From: Spirochaetales bacterium
GTDB taxonomy: Bacteria; Spirochaetota; Spirochaetia; SZUA-6; JAFGRV01
Direction: 5' to 3'
Assembly: GCA_016930085.1 (NCBI GenBank)
Contig: JAFGHO010000119.1
Coordinates: forward strand, 1 to 50,151
DNA: 50,151 nt
Shown in pieces: positions 17,601 through 25,843 of this stretch. A model generated the notes under the pieces. That model made no database searches. It saw only the letters and a list, made by a program, of their open reading frames with translations, and was not told the origin of the DNA. Every line of letters starts with the position of its first letter. The first letter of the stretch is position 1. Position numbers and translations under genes: made by a program.

Positions 17601-17614
17601 CATCCTCCTCCTTT

Positions 17615-18670
17615 TTATTCATGTACCCATGTCCCGGACCATGTGCCGGAATATGTGTTGCTGTAAAGACCCTGGGCCGCCGTCAGGAAATATACCTTGT
17701 CATCATGGACATGAAACCTCATCACATGGCACCTGTCGAGCTCGGTATCGAGCATCTCCTTCTCGTCGATCCGATCGAGCCCGCCCACCGTGCCGTCTTC
17801 CATCTGATAGAATCCGAAGGAAGTGGTTCCGACCAGGACATTGCCGCCTACCTCGGTGAATTCGGTAAACTTCACGGTTTTTTGTGAAACGGTCTTTTTC
17901 TCCGAGCCTTCCGAGGATGCAAAACCGTCGTCCGACCGGTATACCTTCCCGTTATCGGCGGACAGATAATAGTGGGTTCCCGCGAAAAGGATACCGCCGT
18001 ATTTATTTCCCGAATCCGATTGAAGCGGGTCCGTCGTGACTTCCGCCAACGATTCGGGGTTCGCGCCGCTGTACAGCCTGTTTCCTGCAATCGTCCAATA
18101 TGCGGAACCGTCCCATATAACGGTAACGATAAGATGACTCAAACCCGAAAGGGTTGCGGGCTGATAAATCGCTCCATTAAAGTAATACAGACCGAACTTT
18201 TCACTTTCGTCCATGGCAACGACAAACAGAACGCCGTTTGCCTCGACAAGCCGTACGATTTGTTTGCCGGCGATATCGGCATCGACCTCTTCCTGCCAGC
18301 TTACCGGGTCCGGCGCCGTTCGATACAGAGCGGTTTCGCTTTCATTAATGAGAAATCCCGCATAGAGGTTTCCTCCGTACAGGGTAATTCCCGTACAGAA
18401 CGCCCCGCTTCGGGGAAGCGATATTTTTTTCCAGGATGCCGAAGATGCGGCAGTCACGCTTTTTTTCAAGATAGAGCCGCCCGTTGAAATGAAGTATGTA
18501 GATCCGTCATCCGACATGCTCCCGATCGTGAGGTTATTGTCCAGACTGTTGTCCGTCTCTTTCTCCGTGAGGTGTATAGACCAGAAAACGGAATATTCCT
18601 CCGCCATACAGGCGGTGAAAAATAAAATTATCACCGTAAGACATGTTACTGTAAAGATGTGCTGTTTCAT
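17615..18670 (-). CDS. lipoprotein, probable beta-propeller, function unknown
   Basis: This 351-residue protein has a lipoprotein signal peptide (hydrophobic residues 6-18, then F-T-A-C with the cysteine at 21). The mature part is almost entirely beta, with repeating strands such as G-S-T-Y-F-I-S-T-G-G, N-L-Y-A-G-F-L, V-L-F-V-V-A-M-D and K-V-Y-F-L-T-A-A, suggesting a propeller of the type seen in WD40/PQQ-like envelope proteins. No catalytic residues are evident. AAGGGGA lies 8 bases before ATG 18670. It sits between the barrel gene (18681) and the purH halves on the same strand, with gaps of 10-15 bases, so the four are probably one transcript. Confidence 0.7.
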   Translation of the reverse strand: MKQHIFTVTCLTVIILFFTACMAEEYSVFWSIHLTEKETDNSLDNNLTIGSMSDDGSTYFISTGGSILKKSVTAASSASWKKISLPRSGAFCTGITLYGGNLYAGFLINESETALYRTAPDPVSWQEEVDADIAGKQIVRLVEANGVLFVVAMDESEKFGLYYFNGAIYQPATLSGLSHLIVTVIWDGSAYWTIAGNRLYSGANPESLAEVTTDPLQSDSGNKYGGILFAGTHYYLSADNGKVYRSDDGFASSEGSEKKTVSQKTVKFTEFTEVGGNVLVGTTSFGFYQMEDGTVGGLDRIDEKEMLDTELDRCHVMRFHVHDDKVYFLTAAQGLYSNTYSGTWSGTWVHE

Positions 18671-18680
18671 AAATATCCCC

Positions 18681-19277
18681 TTAAAAATGATAGAATAATG
18701 ACGGAGAGATCGTAAGGAAATTCGCCATGATTGCCGGGTCTTCTCCTACAGGAAACTCGAGATTCCACCACCAGGCACAATCGATACCGAATGAAAAATT
18801 GGCGTCGAAACGCCAATATACCGAAGCGCCCGGTTTTACGAGAAATACCGTATTCGTTCTGTCATCCCCATATTTCAATATATTGACCCCGATTGCGAGG
18901 TTGATGGGGAATTCGAATCTGGAGACGTTAAAGATATAGGACGCTTTTGCCGCGATCGGCATCATCAGGTATATTTTCATATTCGGATCAAAACTCAGCG
19001 CGCCGCCGAACTCGAGTCCGAGTCTTACGGAACTATTGATATAGGCACTCCATTGAAGGTGGCCCGCTGTTCCGAGGGTGGAGTTCGCACTCAGATACTC
19101 ACCGGTAAAATCCTGGAAAAAAAGAGGGATAAAAAGACCGACGGTAAGCGAAAAGGTCTGGTCTCCGAGTTCGTGACCGGGGAGTGCGATAACGGACTCC
19201 TCTTTTCCATAGACAAATGTCTGCATCATGATCAGGATAAACACAAGCAGCAGTAGTATCGTTCTTTTTTTAAACAC
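18681..19277 (-). CDS. small outer-membrane beta-barrel protein (OmpW-like size)
   Basis: This 198-residue protein has a signal peptide (about residues 1-24, ending F-V-Y-G). The mature part has alternating amphipathic strands with aromatic girdles (S-L-T-V-G-L-F-I-P-L, L-G-L-E-F-G-G-A, F-P-I-N-L-A-I-G-V-N, V-K-P-G-A-S-V-Y-W-R-F) and a C-terminal phenylalanine (L-F-Y-H-F), as expected of an eight-stranded outer-membrane barrel assembled by BamA. Size is close to OmpW and to small spirochaetal barrels. The start is GTG 19277 with AAGGAG about 10 bases upstream. It leads the transcript that also carries the lipoprotein and the purH halves. Confidence 0.72.
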   Translation of the reverse strand: MFKKRTILLLLVFILIMMQTFVYGKEESVIALPGHELGDQTFSLTVGLFIPLFFQDFTGEYLSANSTLGTAGHLQWSAYINSSVRLGLEFGGALSFDPNMKIYLMMPIAAKASYIFNVSRFEFPINLAIGVNILKYGDDRTNTVFLVKPGASVYWRFDANFSFGIDCAWWWNLEFPVGEDPAIMANFLTISPSLFYHF

Positions 19278-19355
19278 CTATGACATTCTCCTTTGTTCGC
19301 TAAAGTGTTCTATTAATAATAATGAATCAGCGTGTCTGTACGATTTCGGCCGATA

Positions 19356-19379
19356 TCCGGTATATTCCCGGATTTTTTT
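19356..19379 (+). terminator. terminator-like hairpin with no matching upstream gene
   Basis: TCCGG (19356-19360), a 7-base loop and CCGGA (19368-19372) are followed by seven T. It reads on the plus strand, but the flanking genes are both on the minus strand, so it may end a small transcript or be chance. Confidence 0.3.
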
Positions 19380-19554
19380 CAATCGCATGGTTTATTGACA
19401 GGTTACCTGTTTTTTATCGTACGTACAGGATGATAACAAATTCCGGTGCGTCTGGTTACACCCGATATTATGCCATTATCGATCGCTTTTCTGCATATTA
19501 CTGTGAATGGATTTTTTTTTCAAGCTTCAGGGGCAATTATCATTTGAACTTTTT

Positions 19555-19899
19555 TTATACAACCGTCTCGATTATTTTTATATACTCATCGAGGGATTTT
19601 GTGCGAAGGAATCGAATACCGGCATAGAGGGTGTTGTTATCCAGTGCGGCGACGTAAATGATTTCTCCGACAAGTTTGAATCGTTCATCTTCAGGATAAA
19701 TGATCAGTCCGTCTCCGACCCTGAATAGTGCATTTGTCACCGGAATAAGAAGCCTGATCCCCTTTATCGAAAAATCCGTTGTTTCCGTTTTGATTTTCTC
19801 GCCCATTCCCTGTTCGATAATAAATTTTCTGAAACAACTCGGGATTAATGTTCCCTCCATCCTTTCAAACTCTCGAAGATCGATGCCATCCCAATCCAT
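19555..19899 (-). CDS. PilZ-domain protein
   Basis: This 114-residue protein ends in a PilZ-like barrel: a D-F-S-I-K-G-I-R-L-L-I-P strand pair, a L-I-I-Y-P-E-D-E turn, then V-G-E-I-I-Y-V and L-Y-A-G-I-R-F-L. PilZ domains bind cyclic di-GMP and act on motility, adhesion or secretion partners. The usual R-x-x-x-R start of the c-di-GMP site is not obvious here (only R-K-F near residues 24-26), so binding is uncertain. GGAGAG lies upstream of ATG 19899. It is divergent from the DNA polymerase gene. Confidence 0.6.
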   Translation of the reverse strand: MDWDGIDLREFERMEGTLIPSCFRKFIIEQGMGEKIKTETTDFSIKGIRLLIPVTNALFRVGDGLIIYPEDERFKLVGEIIYVAALDNNTLYAGIRFLRTKSLDEYIKIIETVV

Positions 19900-20022
19900 A
19901 CGCTTCTCTCCTTCCTTGCTCTGACTACAATATACGCTGAAAAACCTTGCTTTTCAATATATCTTCGCGGGTATTTTCAAAAAACATCGGATGTGGTGGT
20001 TACCGAACTAATAAAAATGATA

Positions 20023-20051
20023 TTGATTCTTTTGAATAAAAGTACTATACT
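20023..20051 (+). promoter_or_regulatory. promoter for the DnaE2-like polymerase gene
   Basis: TTGATT (20023-20028) and TATACT (20046-20051) are 17 bases apart. Transcription would begin near 20058, leaving only about 10 bases before ATG 20068 and no ribosome site. Upstream ATGs at 20038-20053 would lie at or before the transcript start. Confidence 0.55.
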
Positions 20052-20067
20052 AATGTTAAGCATTCAT

Positions 20068-23064
20068 ATGTTTTGGGATTCTTCTTTTCATATACCGATA
20101 CATCTCCGCTCGAATTATTCGCTTCTGGGCGGTTGCCTTTCCCCGGAGGAAATATGCCGCTATGCGTCGACAAAGGGATTCCCCGCCGTCGGCATGGTAG
20201 ACCGGAACAACATGTACGGCCTCCCCCGTTTTCTGGCGGCGGCCGGACGCTTCGGGATAAAACCGGTGGCCGGCGTCGCTGTCCGGACGGGGGGCGGGGA
20301 TCTCTTTACCGCTTATATCATGAACAGAAAAGGCTTTTCGCGTATTGCAGGCATAATCACCGCCCTTCTCTATGAAGAAAGCCCCTTCAGGAAAGATGAA
20401 AGAAAATCCTCCCATGATCCTGTCGCCGATCTCCTCGAACACGGATGGGATGGGCTTTCAATCGTTTCGGACAACTTTTCACTCCTCAAACGGCTTGCCG
20501 GACGGGAAAGGCGGGGTCTTTTTGTCAAGCTTACCTGGGGAAGGGGCTATATCGGACTTCTCCGTGCCGCTCGGGCCATGTCACTGCCTGTGATCGGCAT
20601 CAATGACGGGGTCGTTCTTGACCGTAACGATGTGTGGTTCTTCAATCTTCTACGGGCAATCGATCTCAACACGACCATCGGACGGCTGCCGGAAGGAGAA
20701 AAACTCCTTTCCCATCAAAGAATCGCGACAACGGATGAAATGGAAGCCTTTTTTTCCGCAGTGCCCGAAGCCCTTCGTAATGCCGCAGTCCTTGCGGATG
20801 AGTCGGCCGCAGAGGAGATCGTCGGGAAGGGGTACGTATTTCCAAGGTTCAGGGATCTCGATGAGAACGGGGCATTCTCCCTGCTCCGGCGGCTTTGTAT
20901 GGCCGGTGTCGGAAGGCGGTATGGTTCCATTCGGCCGGATATCGAGAAGCGGTTGAATTACGAACTCTCCATTATACGCAGAAAGCATTTTGCCGCTTAT
21001 TTTCTGGTGGTTCACGATATTGTGTCCCGTTGTCCCAGAACATGCGGCAGGGGGAGTTCGGCGGCGAGTATCGTCTCCTATCTGCTTGGTATTACCCATA
21101 TCGATCCCTTGAAGTACAATCTTTTTTTCGAACGCTTTCTCAACATGGGAAGAAAAGACCCGCCGGATATCGATGTTGATTTTCCGTGGGACGAACGTGA
21201 CATTGTCCTCAAGTATGTGTTTGACACATACAGGGGGAGGTCAGGGATGGTGGCAAACCACGTGACCTTCGGGCGGCGGTCGTGTATCAGGGAACCGGCA
21301 AAGGCCCTCGGGATTCCGGAAGAGGAGATCGGCAGGCTCGTGTCCCTGTGGAGGGAAGAAAAGCGGGACGGCCTCCCCCCGTATCTGAAGAAGGTTTCCG
21401 AACGAATATTCGGGTTTCCCCATTATATTGGGGTTCACTGCGGCGGGGTGGTCGTCACGCCCGAACCGATTACCGGTTACACCCACCTCCAGCCTTCGAT
21501 TGCCGGATATCCGGTGATCGCGTGGGAGAAGGAGGGAACGGAAGATGCCGGTCTTGTCAAGATCGATCTCCTGGGCAACAGGTCCCTGGCGGTTCTCCGT
21601 GATACCATCGAGTTCATCGGAGAGCGCTACGGGAGAAAGATCGAATGGGACCGTTTTAATCCCCTTGACAACAAAAAAGCGCGGCAGCTTATCGGAAATG
21701 GAAACACGACCGGCATTTTTTATATCGAATCCCCCGCGACCCGGCAGCTTTTAAAAAAAATGAAGCGGGGGGATTTTGAACATATCGTGATTGCGAGTTC
21801 CATAATACGGCCCGCCGCGAATATGTATATACGCGAGTATGTGAGAAGACTCGGAACCGGTACCTATACACCCCTTCATCCCCTCATCGGAGAGACCCTG
21901 AAGGAGACCCTCGGGATCATGGTCTATCAGGAGGATGTCTCCCGTGTGGCAATCGATCTGGCGGGGTTTTCGGTGGAAGAAGCGGATGCGCTGCGCAAAA
22001 TAATTGCCAAAAAGGACCGGGAACACCGTCTCGCCGATTTCAGGGAACACTTTGTCATGGGCGGACGGGCGAGGGGTGTTTCGGAGGAGGTCCTCGTTAC
22101 GGTGTGGAATATGATTCTTTCCTTTAAAGGGTATTCCTTTTGCAAACCCCACAGTGCCTCTTACGCGCTTGTTTCCTACAAACTGGCCTATCTAAAGGCG
22201 TACTATCCCCTCGAGTTCATGACTTCTGTCATCAATAACGGCGGCGGATACTATTCGCGCCAGACCTATCTCAATGAAATCAGGCGAATGGGATTCGCCG
22301 TGCTCGGGCCGGATGTGACGGCAAGCCGTTACGACTATTCGATAGAGGACCGGAGGGAAAACGGCGAGGTCCGGGCGGCACTCAGGGTGGGGTTGGGTCA
22401 GCTCGTCGAACTTTCCCGTGAATTTGTCGAGAGCATAATCCGCGAAAGGGAAATGAAGCCCTTCCGCGGGTTTCAGGATTTCCTGCGGCGGACACATCCC
22501 GGGCTTCCGGAAATGCGTATTCTTATCCGTTCGGGGGCACTCGACCGGCTCGGGGAAAAACTCAGCAGACCGGCCATGTTCTGGCTTTACTTTAACACGG
22601 AAAAGAGTGACGGATTTTTTCTCATTCCCCCTGTTCCGGATTTTATCGGCGACTACCCGGCGGGAATAAAACTCAGAGATGAGATCGCCACCCTGGGACT
22701 CATTATATCACACCACCCGCTTGCCGTTTTCAGAAAGAGAATCGCCTGCCGCCTCACAAAAAAATCCATTTTCCCCTTTATCTCGTCACGGGAAATACCC
22801 GCCTTCATAAACAGGCAGGTTTGTATCGCGGGGCTTATCGTCACCGGCAAGGAGGTGGTGACAAAAGCAGATGAAACAATGATATTTGTGAGTTTTGAGG
22901 ATCCCTATTCGATGTTCGAGACGGTGTTTTTCCCTCCTGTTTTCAGGAGGTTTTTCCCCCTCCTTGAGGAGGTGGGGATTTACCTCATCACCGGGAAAGT
23001 GGAAGAGGATCAGGGGGCGATCAGTATCAATGTCGATGCGATTGAAAAATTAAGCAGGTCGTGA
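20068..23064 (+). CDS. DNA polymerase III alpha-like subunit, DnaE2/ImuC-like
   Basis: This C-family replicative-type DNA polymerase has about 998 residues, shorter than DnaE1 (about 1,160) and close to the error-prone DnaE2/ImuC group. Domains in order: N-terminal PHP (1-200), palm with the catalytic P-D-I-D-V-D-F near residue 370 and the third acidic residue in V-K-I-D-L-L-G near 499, thumb and fingers, tandem HhH (about 800-850), and an OB fold (about 920-990). The PHP metal site is degenerate: the family's H-x-H-S is H-L-R-S here, and the later D-H is D-R. A proofreading or pyrophosphatase role of PHP is therefore unlikely. No imuA, imuB or lexA neighbours are present. The gene could be a translesion polymerase; a replicative role is not excluded. 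Confidence 0.88.
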   Translation: MFWDSSFHIPIHLRSNYSLLGGCLSPEEICRYASTKGFPAVGMVDRNNMYGLPRFLAAAGRFGIKPVAGVAVRTGGGDLFTAYIMNRKGFSRIAGIITALLYEESPFRKDERKSSHDPVADLLEHGWDGLSIVSDNFSLLKRLAGRERRGLFVKLTWGRGYIGLLRAARAMSLPVIGINDGVVLDRNDVWFFNLLRAIDLNTTIGRLPEGEKLLSHQRIATTDEMEAFFSAVPEALRNAAVLADESAAEEIVGKGYVFPRFRDLDENGAFSLLRRLCMAGVGRRYGSIRPDIEKRLNYELSIIRRKHFAAYFLVVHDIVSRCPRTCGRGSSAASIVSYLLGITHIDPLKYNLFFERFLNMGRKDPPDIDVDFPWDERDIVLKYVFDTYRGRSGMVANHVTFGRRSCIREPAKALGIPEEEIGRLVSLWREEKRDGLPPYLKKVSERIFGFPHYIGVHCGGVVVTPEPITGYTHLQPSIAGYPVIAWEKEGTEDAGLVKIDLLGNRSLAVLRDTIEFIGERYGRKIEWDRFNPLDNKKARQLIGNGNTTGIFYIESPATRQLLKKMKRGDFEHIVIASSIIRPAANMYIREYVRRLGTGTYTPLHPLIGETLKETLGIMVYQEDVSRVAIDLAGFSVEEADALRKIIAKKDREHRLADFREHFVMGGRARGVSEEVLVTVWNMILSFKGYSFCKPHSASYALVSYKLAYLKAYYPLEFMTSVINNGGGYYSRQTYLNEIRRMGFAVLGPDVTASRYDYSIEDRRENGEVRAALRVGLGQLVELSREFVESIIREREMKPFRGFQDFLRRTHPGLPEMRILIRSGALDRLGEKLSRPAMFWLYFNTEKSDGFFLIPPVPDFIGDYPAGIKLRDEIATLGLIISHHPLAVFRKRIACRLTKKSIFPFISSREIPAFINRQVCIAGLIVTGKEVVTKADETMIFVSFEDPYSMFETVFFPPVFRRFFPLLEEVGIYLITGKVEEDQGAISINVDAIEKLSRS

Positions 23065-23109
23065 CGGCGGATCATAGGGTTAGGGCAGCGCTGTTTTCTG
23101 TTCGAGAGC

Positions 23110-23535
23110 TTAGTTGTACACGTTTCGCCTCAATCTCCATTGCTTAAATCTTTTCTCAATTTTTTCGATGACTTCATTTCCATATTTTTCTACCTGCGCT
23201 AAAAACAACGCCAATAACCATCTCACCAACTGTGCGATACTAAAACAATTCAAATCCGCATGCAGCAGCTTGACCTTTCGATACACATCTTCGGGAAAAT
23301 AGACATGCACATGTCCCCGGTTTTCCTCATAACAGGATGATACCGGTTGATATCGACTCATTCGTTGTTTGCCCCATTGAAGCTCCTTTATAATAAACGG
23401 ATCGATAAGGGACATAATCCCGATAATAACGCCGGACAACGAGCTCCTTGAACCGAATAATTTCAGGTTTTTAAGTTTCTTTCTCATCGTATCCGTCATC
23501 GCAAAATGAAATTCATGCAGATCTGATTGTATCAT
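23110..23535 (-). CDS. unrecognised protein, possibly ribbon-helix-helix-like
   Basis: This basic protein of about 141 residues has no signal peptide or membrane segment. The middle part (H-V-H-V-Y-F-P-E-D-V-Y-R-K-V-K-L-L-H-A-D-L, then a helix S-I-A-Q-L-V-R-W-L-L-A-L-F-L) has the strand-helix-helix rhythm of ribbon-helix-helix DNA-binding proteins, and loosely recalls the spirochaetal DUF1564 family. Both comparisons are tentative. The start is taken at ATG 23535, with GAGGGAG 6 bases upstream; ATG 23568 lacks a ribosome site. It lies convergent to the polymerase gene, with a 45-base gap. Confidence 0.5.
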   Translation of the reverse strand: MIQSDLHEFHFAMTDTMRKKLKNLKLFGSRSSLSGVIIGIMSLIDPFIIKELQWGKQRMSRYQPVSSCYEENRGHVHVYFPEDVYRKVKLLHADLNCFSIAQLVRWLLALFLAQVEKYGNEVIEKIEKRFKQWRLRRNVYN

Positions 23536-23668
23536 GCTATTCTCCCTCAAATATTCATTCTCCTGCATTGTATAACGCTGGAAAAGTATTACCGCATTGA
23601 ATTTTATTTTATTGGAGACAAAAAAACCGGTAGATTTTTTATAGGCATTCGTATGCTTATATGGAAAG

Positions 23669-23697
23669 TTGACTATTTGCGGTATTTAGTATATGCT
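23669..23697 (+). promoter_or_regulatory. promoter placed for a leaderless lipoprotein mRNA
   Basis: TTGACT (23669-23674) and TATGCT (23692-23697) lie 17 bases apart, and ATG 23705 begins 7 bases after the -10 box. Transcription would start at or beside the A of the start codon. No ribosome site is present. Confidence 0.5.
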
Positions 23698-23704
23698 CAC
23701 ATCT

Positions 23705-24925
23705 ATGAAACGGAAAATTTTATTAATAACAATGTGCATGGCAGGTATATGTTTATTGACAACCTCATGTATCGAAAAAAAACAGGAAAACGGCGGGGTT
23801 GATAAAACGGCAACTGACGAGCCGTTTTCCGTTGAGGGTGTTATCTTTGAAAAACAGCTTGGTGGAGATAATATCGATAACGGTAATGATATTATTATGA
23901 CCGATGACGGCGGGTTTCTAATAGCCGGTTATACCTTTTCAAAGGGCGCGGGGAACGCGGACGCATACCTGGTCAAATGCGGAAGTGGCGGGGAAGTGCA
24001 ATGGGACCGAACCTATGGGTGGGGGGAAAATGATCAGGTATTTTCCGTGGTCAAAACCTCAGACGGCGGTTATGTCGCAGCCGGACGAACCGAATCGGGC
24101 GGTCCCGATAAACGGGATGTGTATATTATCAAAGTGGATGATACCGGGAATAAGCTGTGGGAAAAGATATACGGGGGTGAAACCACCCAGGATGAGGCGA
24201 ATTGTATTATCCGGACAAGCGATGGCGGATATATGGCGGGTGGCATGACCTTTTCGAACAGGAACGGTGGGGATATTTATATTCTCAAACTCGCATCAAA
24301 CGGCAGCCGTGAATGGGAAAAAACATTCGGGGGGAAAGCAAAGGATTTTGCGAATCAGATACAGCAGACGGACGACGGGGGATTTATTGTTGTCGGTGTC
24401 GGGGGAGAAAAGCAGGATGTCTATGTATTGAAGCTGGACGGGAAGGGAGACGTTCTATGGGAAAAAATGATAGGCGGGGCTAATTTTGATGTGGGAAATT
24501 ATATCGTACAGACCGGGGATAAAGGATATATCCTGGCGGGGATCACCCAGCCGGTTCAGAATCAAAAGGTGGATGTGTATATTGTCAAGCTGAAGCCGGA
24601 CGGAGAAATTCAATGGGAACGGGAAATAGGAGGAGAGGATCACAGCGGTGCTCAGGTAGTCAGGGAGCTTGACGACGGCGGGTACATCGTCGTCGGTACG
24701 ACAAAGAACAACGCCAATAAAATGGATAATGTTTTTCTTCTTGAACTCGATCCCGATGGCAATACACGATGGATGGAAACCTTCGGGGGCAAGCACATTG
24801 CGTACGGGAACGGGGTCGTCGTTCCCCGGCAGGGACGTTACGTTTTTGTCGGTTATATCTATACGAAAAAGTCCGATGAAGACGTCGACTGTAATATTTA
24901 TTTCGTCGGTTATGAGAGGCGATAG
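23705..24925 (+). CDS. lipoprotein with a seven-repeat beta-propeller
   Basis: This 406-residue protein begins with a lipoprotein signal (L-L-T-T-S-C, cysteine near residue 22). Seven repeats of about 50 residues follow, each with a core of the type D-G-G-[FY]-x-x-x-G-x-T, then D-x-Y-x-[VI]-K-[LV]-D-x-x-G-x-x-x-W and a G-G turn. Seven such units predict a seven-bladed propeller. The repeat is common in secreted bacterial surface proteins of unknown role, and no catalytic site is evident. Its stop codon is directly followed by the ATG of the cysteine synthase gene with no spacer, so the two share a transcript although their roles seem unrelated. An upstream ATG at 23693 falls inside the -10 box. 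Confidence 0.8.
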   Translation: MKRKILLITMCMAGICLLTTSCIEKKQENGGVDKTATDEPFSVEGVIFEKQLGGDNIDNGNDIIMTDDGGFLIAGYTFSKGAGNADAYLVKCGSGGEVQWDRTYGWGENDQVFSVVKTSDGGYVAAGRTESGGPDKRDVYIIKVDDTGNKLWEKIYGGETTQDEANCIIRTSDGGYMAGGMTFSNRNGGDIYILKLASNGSREWEKTFGGKAKDFANQIQQTDDGGFIVVGVGGEKQDVYVLKLDGKGDVLWEKMIGGANFDVGNYIVQTGDKGYILAGITQPVQNQKVDVYIVKLKPDGEIQWEREIGGEDHSGAQVVRELDDGGYIVVGTTKNNANKMDNVFLLELDPDGNTRWMETFGGKHIAYGNGVVVPRQGRYVFVGYIYTKKSDEDVDCNIYFVGYERR

Positions 24926-25831
24926 ATGGAATTCTTCACGAATATATTGAATACGATCGGAAATACTCCCCTTTTAAAACTCGCCAGGATGGGGGCCGTC
25001 CCTATTTTCGCCAAAGCGGAGTTTATGAATCCCGCGGGGAGTATCAAGGACAGGGTCGCCCTCTACCTGATCGAGCAGGCGGAAAAGGAAGGGAAACTGA
25101 AACCCGGCATGACCATTATCGAGGCCACCTCCGGGAATACCGGTATCGGTGTTACTTTTGTAGGAGTTCACAAAGGCTATCGCGTCATTATCGTAATGCC
25201 GGAAGATATGAGTGTCGAACGGAAAAAGATCATCAAGGCATTCGGCGGGGAACTTGTCCTTACACCGGCGGACAAAAGTATACCGGGATCGATCGCAAAG
25301 CTGAAAGAAATGGTCACGGATAATCCGGGGATGTTCGTTCCCGATCAATTCAACAATCCCCATAATCCGGAGATTCATTATATGACAACGGCCGATGAAA
25401 TCTGGAGACAGATGGAAGGGGATGTGGCGGCGTTTGTCGCCGGAGTGGGAAGCGGCGGGACACTCGCGGGTGTCGGCAGGTTTCTCAAGGAACAGGACGC
25501 TGATATTCACGTCGTGGCGGTCGAGCCCGCCAATGCCTCGGCATTACTGGGTCATGAGCCGGGTCTACATCAGATTCAGGGCATCGGCGACGGATTTATA
25601 CCCGAAGTCCTCGACGTATCACTGGTCGATGAAGTGATTACGGTTACCGATGATGATGCGATCCATACCGCACGCGACCTCGCAAAGAAAGAAGGTACCC
25701 TTGTGGGAACTTCTTCCGGTGCGAATGTATGGGCAGCTCTGCAGGTTTCCAAAAAACTCGGACCGGGGAAAAATGTCGTCACCGTGCTTCCCGACCGGGC
25801 GGAACGATATTTCAGTACCGCACTGATATAG
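24926..25831 (+). CDS. cysK: cysteine synthase (O-acetylserine sulfhydrylase)
   Basis: This 301-residue PLP enzyme makes L-cysteine from O-acetylserine and sulfide in the cytosol. N-P-A-G-S-I-K-D-R places the PLP lysine at residue 41. The T-S-G-N-T-G substrate loop is near residues 69-74, and the phosphate-binding G-S-G-G-T near 175-179. The variation N-P-A-G-S-I-K (rather than N-P-x-x-S-V-K) occurs in CysK and CysM alike, so the choice between the A and B isozymes is not firm. The ATG follows directly on the stop of the propeller lipoprotein gene, so translation is probably by re-initiation. It converges on the methyltransferase gene. Confidence 0.92.
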   Translation: MEFFTNILNTIGNTPLLKLARMGAVPIFAKAEFMNPAGSIKDRVALYLIEQAEKEGKLKPGMTIIEATSGNTGIGVTFVGVHKGYRVIIVMPEDMSVERKKIIKAFGGELVLTPADKSIPGSIAKLKEMVTDNPGMFVPDQFNNPHNPEIHYMTTADEIWRQMEGDVAAFVAGVGSGGTLAGVGRFLKEQDADIHVVAVEPANASALLGHEPGLHQIQGIGDGFIPEVLDVSLVDEVITVTDDDAIHTARDLAKKEGTLVGTSSGANVWAALQVSKKLGPGKNVVTVLPDRAERYFSTALI

Positions 25832-25843
25832 GGCATCGACGAA

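Noticed and set aside
23110-23535. firm assignment to DUF1564
   Set aside because: The resemblance is only a loose helix pattern recalled from memory; no diagnostic motif is visible.
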